Source: an uncultured Bacteroidales bacterium
GTDB lineage: Bacteria > Bacteroidota > Bacteroidia > Bacteroidales > F082
Direction: 5' to 3'
DNA length: 34,773 bases
Assembly: GCA_947304185.1 (NCBI GenBank)
Contig: CAMZAM010000021.1
Location: forward strand, 1 to 34,773
Each line of letters starts with the position of its first letter. Positions within the stretch are counted from its first letter, which is position 1. The notes beneath the pieces were generated by a model. That model was not told the origin of the DNA and made no database searches. It saw nothing but the letters and a program-made list of their open reading frames with translations. Of this stretch, positions 15,764-23,776 are shown in pieces. The position numbers were made by a program, and so were the translations under genes.

Positions 15764-15793
15764 AAAATGGGACGTCAAAACGCGTCCCATTTT
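15764..15793. terminator. Bidirectional terminator between the tRNA and a T9SS gene
   Basis: A perfect 11-bp stem (AAAATGGGACG at 15764-15774, CGTCCCATTTT at 15783-15793) with an 8-base loop. The A-tract and T-tract flanks let it serve both the tRNA and the convergent gene ending at 15814. Confidence 0.8.
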
Positions 15794-15813
15794 GTTTATT
15801 GTCGAAACTGAAA

Positions 15814-16551
15814 TTATTTCCTGATAATCAGTTTGTTGCTCTTCTCGGTCTTGCCGTTGATGATGAGGCTGTAGAAGTAGACGCCGTCGGCGAGGTCGTT
15901 CACGTTGAGGCTGGCTTTGCCGCTCATTCCGTTGAGCTCGTTTCTCAAGACTTCCTGTCCCATCATGTTGAAGATGGCGATCTGGGCATCCACGCTTGTA
16001 GTGAAATCGTAGTCGAAGTTAACCACGTTGCTTGCCGGCATCGGATAAGGGTTGCTGAGCACCGCACTGCTGTTGTAGTCTTCGATGCCATCCATAGAGA
16101 ACTTGAAGGTTACGTTGATGACTAACATATCTGTGCTGCCTTCTTCATGGAGATAGTATCTCATGATTTGTTCCTGTCCCAAGACTGGCTCAAGATTATA
16201 TGGGTCTTCAGCGGTATAGTGCATGGAGAACTCTTTTTCATCGCCAGTTTCGAAATTAACCACGGGGGTGATCATTACGCCAGGAGCATAACATTGATCT
16301 AAGCAGATAGAGATATAGGTGCCTGGAACACTTTGAAGCGCTTCCATCTCGGCGATGAGATTTACAGGCTCGTTGGCTGTCACTTTAAAATCTAAAATGA
16401 GTTCAGCCCAAAGATTTCCTTGGCCGTAGACGTAATATGACGCGTTGTTTTCAACGACGTTACCGCTTTCCCTTTCAGTGACGGTGTATTTCTGTGCTGA
16501 TAACGCAAACACAGAAAGCATAAGTGCTAATGTAAAGATTATTTTTTTCAT
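15814..16551 (-). CDS. Secreted protein with T9SS type A sorting domain, 245 residues
   Basis: A signal peptide (MKKIIFTLALMLSVFALSAQ) is followed by a beta-rich domain of about 140 residues of unknown family, then a C-terminal sorting domain. The sorting domain has LSNPYPMPASNVVNFDYDF, AQIAIFNMMGQEVLRNEL and LADGVYFYSLIINGK. It is therefore exported by the type IX system and either anchored or released at the surface. It starts only 9 bases after the hutU stop on the same strand, and no promoter box lies in that gap, so it is probably co-transcribed with hutU. That pairing is unusual because urocanase is cytoplasmic. Confidence 0.85.
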   Translation of the reverse strand: MKKIIFTLALMLSVFALSAQKYTVTERESGNVVENNASYYVYGQGNLWAELILDFKVTANEPVNLIAEMEALQSVPGTYISICLDQCYAPGVMITPVVNFETGDEKEFSMHYTAEDPYNLEPVLGQEQIMRYYLHEEGSTDMLVINVTFKFSMDGIEDYNSSAVLSNPYPMPASNVVNFDYDFTTSVDAQIAIFNMMGQEVLRNELNGMSGKASLNVNDLADGVYFYSLIINGKTEKSNKLIIRK

Positions 16552-16560
16552 TTTTCAAAT

Positions 16561-18555
16561 TTATTTAACAATTTTCTCAATCATTTTATCATCGGCAATG
16601 TTCGGCATCGTCACTTTCAGACGTGGCTCGACCTCCATGGCGCGTTTGATGGCAAACATGGCCGGTTCGTTGCGAGCCCAGCTACGACGGGCGATTCCGT
16701 TGTTTACATCCCAATGCAGCATGCAATGGAGACGACGATCTGCCTCTGGAGTACCATCAAGAACCATGCCAAAACCTCCGTTAATGACTTCGCCCCAGCC
16801 AACTCCGCCGCCGTTATGGATGGAAACCCAAGTGGCGCCGCGGAATCCGTCGCCTATGACATTTTGTACTGCCATGTCGGCGGTGAAGCTTGATCCGTCG
16901 TAGATGTTAGAGGTCTCACGGAACGGAGAGTCGGTGCCGGAAACATCGTGGTGGTCACGTCCTAACACCACCGGTGCTGTCAGACGGCCATCGGCGATAG
17001 CCTTGTTAAACTCGGCAGCGATCTTGGTACGTCCTTCACAGTCAGCATAGAGGATACGAGCTTGTGAGCCCACGACGAGGTGGTTGGCTTGTGCGCCTTT
17101 GATCCACTGTATGTTGTCGTGCATCTGCTGCTGAATCTCCTTCGGCGATGACTTGGCGATATCTTCAAGGACCTTGCATGCTATGTCGTCGGTGACCTGC
17201 AGATCCTCAGGCTTTCCTGATGTGCAGACCCAACGGAACGGACCGAAGCCGTAGTCGAAATACATCGGGCCCATGATATCCTGGACGTATGATGGATAGC
17301 GGAACTTACCGTCTTTATTGAGGATGTCGGCGCCGGCACGGCTGCTCTCGAGGAGGAAGGCGTTACCGTAGTCGAAGAAGTACATTCCCTTGGCGGTGAG
17401 CTTGTTGATGGCTGCGACGTGCCGGCGCAATGAAGCATACACTGCGTCTTTGAACTTCGCTGGCTCGTCAGCCATCATCTTCTTCGACTCTTCCAATGAG
17501 TAACCGACAGGGTAGTAGCCACCTGCAAATGGGTTATGCAGCGATGTCTGGTCGGAGCCGAGGTCCACCTGTATGCCTTTGTTTGCTGCATATTCCCAGA
17601 GGTCGACTACGTTGCCTTGGTAAGCGAACGAACGTGCTATCTTCTTTGCGCGGGCGTCGTTGACTTTCTCGAACAGCTCGTCGAGGTTCTCATGAATCTC
17701 ATCGACCCAGCCCTGGTTGTAGCGTTTCTGTGCTGCTGCCGGGTTGATCTCAGCAGTGATTGACACTACTCCGGCGATGTTACCGGCCTTTGGTTGAGCG
17801 CCCGACATGCCGCCGAGACCCGCTGTGATGAACAGCTTGCCGGCCGGGGTGCCGCCCTGCTTACGCGAGGCGTTCAACACCGTGATGGTGGTACCGTGAA
17901 CTATGCCCTGTGGGCCGATGTACATATATGAACCCGCCGTCATCTGACCGTATTGTGTCACGCCGAGTGCATTGTAACGCTCCCAGTCGTCAGGTTTCGA
18001 ATAGTTCGGGATCATCATGCCGTTGGTGACGATGACACGCGGAGCCTCTTTATGTGACGGGAACAATCCCATCGGGTGACCTGAATACATCACCAAGGTC
18101 TGCTCGTCGGTCATGTTGGCGAGATACTGCATCACAAGGCGGTACTGTGCCCAGTTCTGGAAGATGGCGCCGTTGCCACCGTAGATGATGAGCTCGTGCG
18201 GATGCTGTGCCACTGCAGGGTCTAAGTTGTTCTGTATCATCAACATGATGGCTGCGGCCTGCTGACACTTCGCAGGATATTCGTCGATCGGACGTGCGTA
18301 CATCTTGTACGAAGGACGATAACGGTACATGTATATGCGACCATATTTTTCCAACTCTTCGTAGAACTCAGGCGCGAGCTGGGCGTGAAGCTTCTCTGGA
18401 AAATAACGCAGAGCGTTCTTCAATGCCAGCCGTTTCTGCTCTTTCGTCAAGATGTCCTTACGTTTCGGAGCATGGTTGATATTCTTGTCATATTCTTTCA
18501 CTTCCGGCAACTGATCAGGGATACCGGCAAGTATTTCTTTTTGAAAATCATTCAT
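16561..18555 (-). CDS. hutU: Urocanate hydratase
   Basis: Urocanase converts urocanate to imidazolonepropionate, the second step of histidine breakdown, using a tightly bound NAD. The family blocks are plain: YGGNGAIFQNWAQYRLVMQY, the NAD-binding TAGLGGMSGAQPKAGNIAG, MYFDYGFGPFRWVCTSGKP with the active-site cysteine (Cys444), and HNGGGVGWGEVINGGFGM. The 664-residue length matches the longer Bacteroidetes form rather than the ~555 residues of proteobacterial HutU. None of hutH, hutI or a formiminotransferase is in this window, so the gene stands apart from any local hut operon. A TAAATTTG box (18597-18604) drives it. Confidence 0.96.
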   Translation of the reverse strand: MNDFQKEILAGIPDQLPEVKEYDKNINHAPKRKDILTKEQKRLALKNALRYFPEKLHAQLAPEFYEELEKYGRIYMYRYRPSYKMYARPIDEYPAKCQQAAAIMLMIQNNLDPAVAQHPHELIIYGGNGAIFQNWAQYRLVMQYLANMTDEQTLVMYSGHPMGLFPSHKEAPRVIVTNGMMIPNYSKPDDWERYNALGVTQYGQMTAGSYMYIGPQGIVHGTTITVLNASRKQGGTPAGKLFITAGLGGMSGAQPKAGNIAGVVSITAEINPAAAQKRYNQGWVDEIHENLDELFEKVNDARAKKIARSFAYQGNVVDLWEYAANKGIQVDLGSDQTSLHNPFAGGYYPVGYSLEESKKMMADEPAKFKDAVYASLRRHVAAINKLTAKGMYFFDYGNAFLLESSRAGADILNKDGKFRYPSYVQDIMGPMYFDYGFGPFRWVCTSGKPEDLQVTDDIACKVLEDIAKSSPKEIQQQMHDNIQWIKGAQANHLVVGSQARILYADCEGRTKIAAEFNKAIADGRLTAPVVLGRDHHDVSGTDSPFRETSNIYDGSSFTADMAVQNVIGDGFRGATWVSIHNGGGVGWGEVINGGFGMVLDGTPEADRRLHCMLHWDVNNGIARRSWARNEPAMFAIKRAMEVEPRLKVTMPNIADDKMIEKIVK

Positions 18556-18596
18556 TTAACTATATTTTTTTGTTTTATTTTCAATATTTCAACCTG

Positions 18597-18604
18597 CAAA
18601 TTTA
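18597..18604 (-). promoter_or_regulatory. -7 box TAAATTTG of hutU
   Basis: An exact match on the minus strand, 41 bases upstream of the hutU ATG, back to back with the promoter of the C10 protease gene. Confidence 0.5.
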
Positions 18605-18613
18605 ATAATTTTA

Positions 18614-18621
18614 TATCTTTG
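18614..18621 (+). promoter_or_regulatory. -7 box TATCTTTG of the C10 protease gene
   Basis: An exact match, 21 bases upstream of the ATG at 18643. Confidence 0.55.
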
Positions 18622-18642
18622 CGACATCAAATTAACTAAAAA

Positions 18643-21156
18643 ATGAAGAAAAAATATTTTAGTAAGTGCATATTAACATTTGTCGTAACGTTGTTTTTGA
18701 TGAATGATGTTATCGCACAAAGTTTTGTTAATGAATCTGTTGCGAAGCAGATCGGTACTAATTTCATCTCTAATAAGACGAGAAAGGCGGATGTTCAGCT
18801 GAATCTTTTCCATACGGAAAACGGCGTCGACGGACAGCCGAATCTTTACATTTATAATGTCGAAGGAGGTGGTTTCGTTATCGTTTCGGCTTCGAAAAAC
18901 ATGAAACCGGTGCTTGCTTATTCGGTGAGACATAGCTATGAAGGTGAGATTCCTGAGACAGCCCGTTATTTTATCGACAATTATAGCAGAAACGCCGATT
19001 ATTGTGATGAAAACGGCGTAATGATGGCTAATGCGGATGTTGAATGGGAACTGTTGGAAGACAATGAGATGCCTGCTGCCAAAAATGCAAAAACAGTTGA
19101 GCCGATGACTCAAACACTATGGAATCAGGATTATCCTTATAACTATTATGCGCCGGAAACGAATGGGGGCTGGTGGGGCGGTGGACCTGGCGGTCACTGC
19201 TATGCCGGTTGTGTGGCATGTGCTATGTCGCAGATCATGAAATATTGGGATCATCCGGTGCATGGCCATGGCTCGCATTCATACATACACAGCACTTATG
19301 GCGAGCAGTCGGCTAATTTTGGCGCGACGACATACAATTACGCGATTATGCCTAATTCGCTCGGTTATCAAGTTGATGACGCGGCAAAAGCTGTGGCTCT
19401 GCTGATGTATCACTGTGGCGTGAGCGTGGATATGAATTTCGCTGCCGACGGAAGTGGCGCTTATTCTCCTGATGTTGAGACGGCTTTCCGTCAGTATTTC
19501 GGCTATTGCTCGGCATTATACAAAGAACGCAGTCAATATACCGAAGAGGCATGGATTGCCCTGATTAAGAGCGATCTGGATAAGTCGCAGCCATTGTATT
19601 TCTCAGGATCGAGCGACTCAGGCGGCGGTCATGCCATTGTTTGCGACGGATACGACAGCAACGATTATTTCAGCTTCAACTTGGGATGGAGCGGCTCAGG
19701 CAATGATTATTACAGCATCAATGACGTGGCCGGCTATCATAACAACGAAGCTGTCGTGATGAATATCAGGCCGTTAGAGATAGAAGCCGACGATAACGGC
19801 ATCATCTATGTCACTCCTGATGGCACAGGCGATGGCTCATCGTGGGACAACGCCACACCTTATTTACAATATGCTTCAGCAAAAGCAACCGAGGTGTCGA
19901 AGATGATCTGGGTGAAGACGGGTACATATTACGGTGAAGAAGATGATGACGACGGAGCTTTCCTGATTTATAAGAATAACCGTGTCTACGGAGGTTTTGC
20001 AGGTAATGAAGGCCCTGATTTCAACCTCGACGAGCGTGACTTTGAGGCCAACCCGACGATTTTGGACGGTCAGAATGCACGCCGTGTGCTGTATCAGACC
20101 GACCATTTCATGAATGCTGAGTATTCGATTTGGGATGGATTCACCATCCGTAATGGCAGCGCCGGAGCCGGTGCAGGAGCTTACCTATGCTGTAACAGCC
20201 GCTTCGTTAACTGTAACTTTTTGAACAACCACGCTGACGGTTTCGGCGGAGGCGCGTATGTCATATCGGCATATTACGACAATGCCACTGTGAGGTTTAC
20301 AAATTGTGTGTTCGATGGCAATAGCGGATCGCTTGGCGGAGCTGTGTGCGACATGACAGGTGCACATTTCCTGAATTGCCGTTTCACTAATAACAGCGCG
20401 GCGACGAAAGGTGGATCGTATTATATCTACGCTAACAAAGAAAGCAAGATCATAAATACCATCTTCGATAACAACACGGCCGTTATTGGCGGTGCGATGT
20501 ATAACAAAGGAAAGATCACCGTCATCAACTGTGATTTCATCAATAATGAAGCTGGTGAAAACGCTGGCGGAATCTATAACGAGACACACTACAGCAAGTT
20601 CTACAACAGCATAGTGTGGGGTAACGTCGCCGCCGGCCTCGACAACCAGATCGAAGGCGCCTCGACATTCAAAAACTGCGGCATCCAGGGCGGTTTCGCC
20701 GGAACCAATATCATAGATCTCGCTTCCGACAACGACGGATCAGAATCGGGTAACTACCCTCGCTTCGTGGATCCGGCCGGCGGCGACTATGCCATCGACA
20801 AGAACTCGGTCTGCGTCGATGCTGGCGACAACAGCATAACAGGCATCACAGGTCCCGACTTCCTTGGAAATCAACGTATCGTGCACGACATAATTGACCT
20901 CGGCGCCATCGAAAACCAACAAGGAGCATCGGTAGCCGAGATGACAGAGAACGCCTTTGTGGTATATCCTAATCCTATTGATAACCAATTGGTTATCGCT
21001 ATGGAAGGCACTATGAAGATTGAGGTCTATAACTCACTCGGACAGCAGATCGCATCTGCGGAAGCTGAGGATGAGATGGTTCTCAACACTTCTGATTGGG
21101 AAAAAGGTGTTTATTTTGTCAGAGTGAACGGCAAAACTGTGAAAGTCTTAAAATAG
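18643..21156 (+). CDS. Secreted C10 (streptopain-like) protease with beta-helix and T9SS domain
   Basis: An 837-residue secreted protein built from clear modules. The signal peptide ends at about residue 26 (NDVIAQ). The C10 propeptide follows (about 27-130; LYIYNVEGGGFVIVSASKN). The papain-fold catalytic domain has nucleophile Cys190 in AGCVACAMSQIMKYWDHP, His330 in GGGHAIVCDGYD and FNLGWSGSGNDYY after it. From about residue 385 a parallel beta-helix begins (IIYVTPDGTGDGSSWDNAT), with repeated GGGAY, GGAVC, GGAMY and GGIYN turns and FTNC/INCDF strands. The last ~70 residues are a T9SS sorting domain (VYPNPIDNQLVI, GVYFVRVNGK). Streptopain-type proteases degrade host or dietary proteins; the beta-helix suggests binding to glycans or surfaces. 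It is a single-gene unit with its own promoter and terminator. Confidence 0.92.
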   Translation: MKKKYFSKCILTFVVTLFLMNDVIAQSFVNESVAKQIGTNFISNKTRKADVQLNLFHTENGVDGQPNLYIYNVEGGGFVIVSASKNMKPVLAYSVRHSYEGEIPETARYFIDNYSRNADYCDENGVMMANADVEWELLEDNEMPAAKNAKTVEPMTQTLWNQDYPYNYYAPETNGGWWGGGPGGHCYAGCVACAMSQIMKYWDHPVHGHGSHSYIHSTYGEQSANFGATTYNYAIMPNSLGYQVDDAAKAVALLMYHCGVSVDMNFAADGSGAYSPDVETAFRQYFGYCSALYKERSQYTEEAWIALIKSDLDKSQPLYFSGSSDSGGGHAIVCDGYDSNDYFSFNLGWSGSGNDYYSINDVAGYHNNEAVVMNIRPLEIEADDNGIIYVTPDGTGDGSSWDNATPYLQYASAKATEVSKMIWVKTGTYYGEEDDDDGAFLIYKNNRVYGGFAGNEGPDFNLDERDFEANPTILDGQNARRVLYQTDHFMNAEYSIWDGFTIRNGSAGAGAGAYLCCNSRFVNCNFLNNHADGFGGGAYVISAYYDNATVRFTNCVFDGNSGSLGGAVCDMTGAHFLNCRFTNNSAATKGGSYYIYANKESKIINTIFDNNTAVIGGAMYNKGKITVINCDFINNEAGENAGGIYNETHYSKFYNSIVWGNVAAGLDNQIEGASTFKNCGIQGGFAGTNIIDLASDNDGSESGNYPRFVDPAGGDYAIDKNSVCVDAGDNSITGITGPDFLGNQRIVHDIIDLGAIENQQGASVAEMTENAFVVYPNPIDNQLVIAMEGTMKIEVYNSLGQQIASAEAEDEMVLNTSDWEKGVYFVRVNGKTVKVLK

Positions 21157-21180
21157 TTATAATTCTTAAGATATTTTTAG

Positions 21181-21240
21181 TGCCATTCGCAGAATTACGA
21201 CTTACCACAGGGTACTGAGAGTAATTCGAGAATGGCATTA
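21181..21240. terminator. Large hairpin between convergent genes
   Basis: Stem segments TGCCATTC/GAATGGCA and GAATTAC/GTAATTC, separated by small internal loops and capped by TACC-ACAG-GGTA, form one long hairpin flanked by TTTTTAG and TTAAAAA. It fits a shared terminator for the C10 protease and GT2 genes. Confidence 0.75.
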
Positions 21241-21248
21241 AAAATGAA

Positions 21249-22418
21249 TTACCAGGCTTTGGGTTTTGAAATAGTATTTCTCAATCCTAATAATGTGGTA
21301 AAAATCGTGAAGAAGATATCGTAAAGAGGTGTGAAGAAGAGATATAACTTCTTCTCTCCCAATTGTTTAGCCGATTTTATGTAGATCCAGTCCATGCTTG
21401 CTCCATGCAGAAGCATGAGGCCGCCTATTATCGCATAGTAGACAGGACACTCTGTGTTGCAAACGAATGCCGGCGACAGACAGAACAGCAGCGTTGCCGA
21501 CACGTAATAAAACAACCTGCTCGACAGAAGCGTCCCAAGAATGATGTTGGTTGAGCGTTTATACATGTTGGCGGTGGAGTAGTGGCGGCGTTTCTGGTGA
21601 ATCCAGCCGCTGAAGGTATGCTTTGGCTCCGACTCCACACGACAGCTCGGGTCGATGAAGATGCGGGTGTTTTTACTGTTTGCCACCTGACTGATGAAAA
21701 TGTCGTCGTCGCCAGAAGGTATGGTGTAATGCGACGTGAAGCCCTTGTTTTTATAGAAAAGATCGCGGTGATACGAAAGGTTACGACCCACTCCCATGTA
21801 AGGCATCTTGGCCAACGCCATTGAGAGATATTGAATGGCTGTGTAGAGCGTGTCGAAGCGTATCAGCTTGTTTAACAAGCCTTTACGTGTGAAATATGGC
21901 CCGTAGCCGAGCACCACCTCGGTGTTTTTGCGGTAAGCGCTCACCATTCCCTTGATCCACTGGTCGTTTTCAGGAAGACAGTCGGCATCGGTCAATAACA
22001 AAAGGTCGTGTTTCGCCGACTTGATTCCCATGCTGAGTGGGAATTTCTTGCCATGGAAGAAGTTGAGGCTCTGAGTGAGCGAGACGACGTTGATATCAGG
22101 ACGCCGGTCGACAAGTTCTTTGAGATAGTCGGTGGTCTCATCAGTCGAACAGTCGTTGACGATGACCAGCTCGAATTCGGGATAATCCTGCGAGAGAATG
22201 CGCGGCACGAGGTCGACGAGATACTCGTATGCGTCTTTGGCACAGACGATTACAGACACCGGCTCGTAGTTCGGACTGTCGTTGTCGTATTTCTTTTTCT
22301 TGAAAAACGCCAATCTGCTGAACAAGCCCCAGAAATAGCACATCTGAATCAGCCAGCAGAGTCCGAAAATGCATAAAACTATGAAACTAAATGACTTATA
22401 GTTAAAAATAATGTCCAT
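21249..22418 (-). CDS. GT2 family membrane glycosyltransferase
   Basis: A family 2 glycosyltransferase (GT-A fold) using a nucleotide sugar, anchored by an N-terminal membrane helix (about residues 8-30) and further hydrophobic helices at the C-terminus. Catalytic features are VSVIVCAKDAYEYL, ELVIVNDCSTDET, the metal-binding TDADC and the acceptor-side GDDDIFISQVA with a later QKRRHYS. The frame extends upstream to 22583, but the extra 55 codons come from a hairpin repeat and a promoter box, so I start at the ATG at 22418 (MDIIFNYKSFSF, 389 residues). The product, probably a surface glycan, cannot be told. It is a single-gene unit. Confidence 0.88.
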   Translation of the reverse strand: MDIIFNYKSFSFIVLCIFGLCWLIQMCYFWGLFSRLAFFKKKKYDNDSPNYEPVSVIVCAKDAYEYLVDLVPRILSQDYPEFELVIVNDCSTDETTDYLKELVDRRPDINVVSLTQSLNFFHGKKFPLSMGIKSAKHDLLLLTDADCLPENDQWIKGMVSAYRKNTEVVLGYGPYFTRKGLLNKLIRFDTLYTAIQYLSMALAKMPYMGVGRNLSYHRDLFYKNKGFTSHYTIPSGDDDIFISQVANSKNTRIFIDPSCRVESEPKHTFSGWIHQKRRHYSTANMYKRSTNIILGTLLSSRLFYYVSATLLFCLSPAFVCNTECPVYYAIIGGLMLLHGASMDWIYIKSAKQLGEKKLYLFFTPLYDIFFTIFTTLLGLRNTISKPKAW

Positions 22419-22439
22419 TTTCAATATTTTTTGATTTTG

Positions 22440-22447
22440 CAAATATA
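22440..22447 (-). promoter_or_regulatory. -7 box TATATTTG of the GT2 gene
   Basis: An exact minus-strand match 21 bases upstream of the ATG at 22418; it rules out the longer reading frame. Confidence 0.5.
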
Positions 22448-22457
22448 GTAAATTTTT

Positions 22458-22588
22458 CAATGTGATGCACTTCGTGCAATGTGGTCGCTTCGCTCCAATG
22501 TGATTGCCTTCGGCAAATGTGCACTGGCGCACCAAATTCCGCGAAGCGGCACATTTCCGAACGAAGTGAGGACACATTTTCACACATT
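22458..22588. repeat. Array of small hairpins joined by AATGTG/CACATT units
   Basis: Between the divergent GT2 and tgt genes lie consecutive short palindromes, each next to AATGTG or its inverse CACATT: GCAC-TTC-GTGC, TTGCC-TTC-GGCAA, CCGC-GAA-GCGG and a TCC...GGA hairpin. The left units read AATGTG, the right units CACATT, so the whole is also an inverted arrangement. This is typical of mobile or replicated hairpin repeats, not of a gene. Confidence 0.75.
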
Positions 22589-22601
22589 ATTATTTTTTTT
22601 G

Positions 22602-22609
22602 TATCTTTG
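22602..22609 (+). promoter_or_regulatory. -7 box TATCTTTG of tgt
   Basis: An exact match, 14 bases upstream of the tgt ATG at 22624 and just past the hairpin array. Confidence 0.6.
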
Positions 22610-22623
22610 CACAAATTTTTAAG

Positions 22624-23757
22624 ATGAAGTATTCGCTAGTTAAAAACGATGCAAAAAGCAACGCCCGCGCTGGTATCCTGACAACCGATCATGGTGACAT
22701 TGAGACTCCGATCTTCATGCCTGTGGGAACGGTCGGAAGCGTTAAAGCTACGCATATCCGTGACCTGGAAGATGAGATAAAAGCCCAGATAATACTGGGG
22801 AATACATATCATCTATACCTTCGTCCAGGCCTCGACGTGCTGCACGAATGCGGCGGTTTACATCAGTTTAACGGCTGGCATCATCCTATCCTGACCGACA
22901 GCGGCGGCTTCCAGGTGTTTTCACTTACCGACATCCGTAAGATGAAAGAAGAAGGCGTGGAGTTTCGCTCACATATCGACGGCTCGAAACATATGTTCAC
23001 TCCTGAACGTGTGATGGACATCGAGCGCACCATCGGCGCCGACATCGTGATGGCTTTCGATGAATGTGCTCCTGGTACTTCAGATTATAAATATGCAAAA
23101 GAAGCTATGGGACGTACCCATCGCTGGCTCGACCGATGTGTAAAACGTTTCAACGAGACAGAGCCGCAATATGGTTATTATCAGTCGCTGTTCCCGATAG
23201 TCCAGGGCTGTACCTATAAGGACCTGCGAGAGCAGTCGGCGGAGTTCATCGCTTCGAAGGGCTGCGACGGCCATGCTATCGGCGGATTGGCAGTGGGTGA
23301 GCCGACAGAGGTGATGTACGAGATGATTGAGGTGGTAAACGCCATCCTTCCGAAAGACAAGCCCCGTTACCTGATGGGAGTCGGCACTCCGGCTAACATT
23401 TTAGAGGCTATCTCACGCGGCGTTGATATGTTCGACTGCGTAATGCCGACACGTAACGGACGCAATGGCATGCTTTTCACATCCGAAGGTATAATAAACA
23501 TTAAAAACGAGCGTTGGAAATATGATTTCTCACCACTCGACGAGAATGGAAGCGTGTTTGTAGATCACCAGTATTCAAAGGCATATCTAAGACATCTCAT
23601 CATTTCGAAGGAGATTCTTGGCCCGATGATTGCCACAGTGCACAACCTCGGTTTCTATCTCTGGCTGGTGAAAGAGGCACGAAAACACATCATAGAGGGC
23701 GACTTCACCGAATGGCGCGACATGATGCTTCCGAAAGTGATGAATAGGATATCATAA
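22624..23757 (+). CDS. tgt: Queuine/preQ1 tRNA-guanine transglycosylase
   Basis: Tgt exchanges guanine-34 for preQ1 in tRNAs with GUN anticodons, a step of queuosine synthesis. The enzyme core is intact: ILGNTYHLYLRPG, catalytic Asp92 in LTDSGGFQVFSL, HAIGGLAVGEP, and nucleophile Asp271 in MFDCVMPTRNGRNG. The 377-residue length is normal. The zinc site of well-studied Tgt enzymes (CxCxxC plus His) is changed: the three cysteine positions are Gly309, Val311 and Asp314, while His340 (TVHNL) is kept. It is followed after 19 bases by the LptF/LptG permease, so the two are probably co-transcribed. Confidence 0.95.
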   Translation: MKYSLVKNDAKSNARAGILTTDHGDIETPIFMPVGTVGSVKATHIRDLEDEIKAQIILGNTYHLYLRPGLDVLHECGGLHQFNGWHHPILTDSGGFQVFSLTDIRKMKEEGVEFRSHIDGSKHMFTPERVMDIERTIGADIVMAFDECAPGTSDYKYAKEAMGRTHRWLDRCVKRFNETEPQYGYYQSLFPIVQGCTYKDLREQSAEFIASKGCDGHAIGGLAVGEPTEVMYEMIEVVNAILPKDKPRYLMGVGTPANILEAISRGVDMFDCVMPTRNGRNGMLFTSEGIINIKNERWKYDFSPLDENGSVFVDHQYSKAYLRHLIISKEILGPMIATVHNLGFYLWLVKEARKHIIEGDFTEWRDMMLPKVMNRIS

Positions 23758-23776
23758 AATATTGATTGTCAACATA

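Noticed and set aside
22419..22583. 55-residue N-terminal extension of the GT2 enzyme
   Set aside because: It is translated hairpin repeat and includes the promoter box; the enzyme begins at 22418.
22458..22588. CRISPR array
   Set aside because: The units are short hairpins with varying stems and no constant repeat or spacer length; no cas gene is near.
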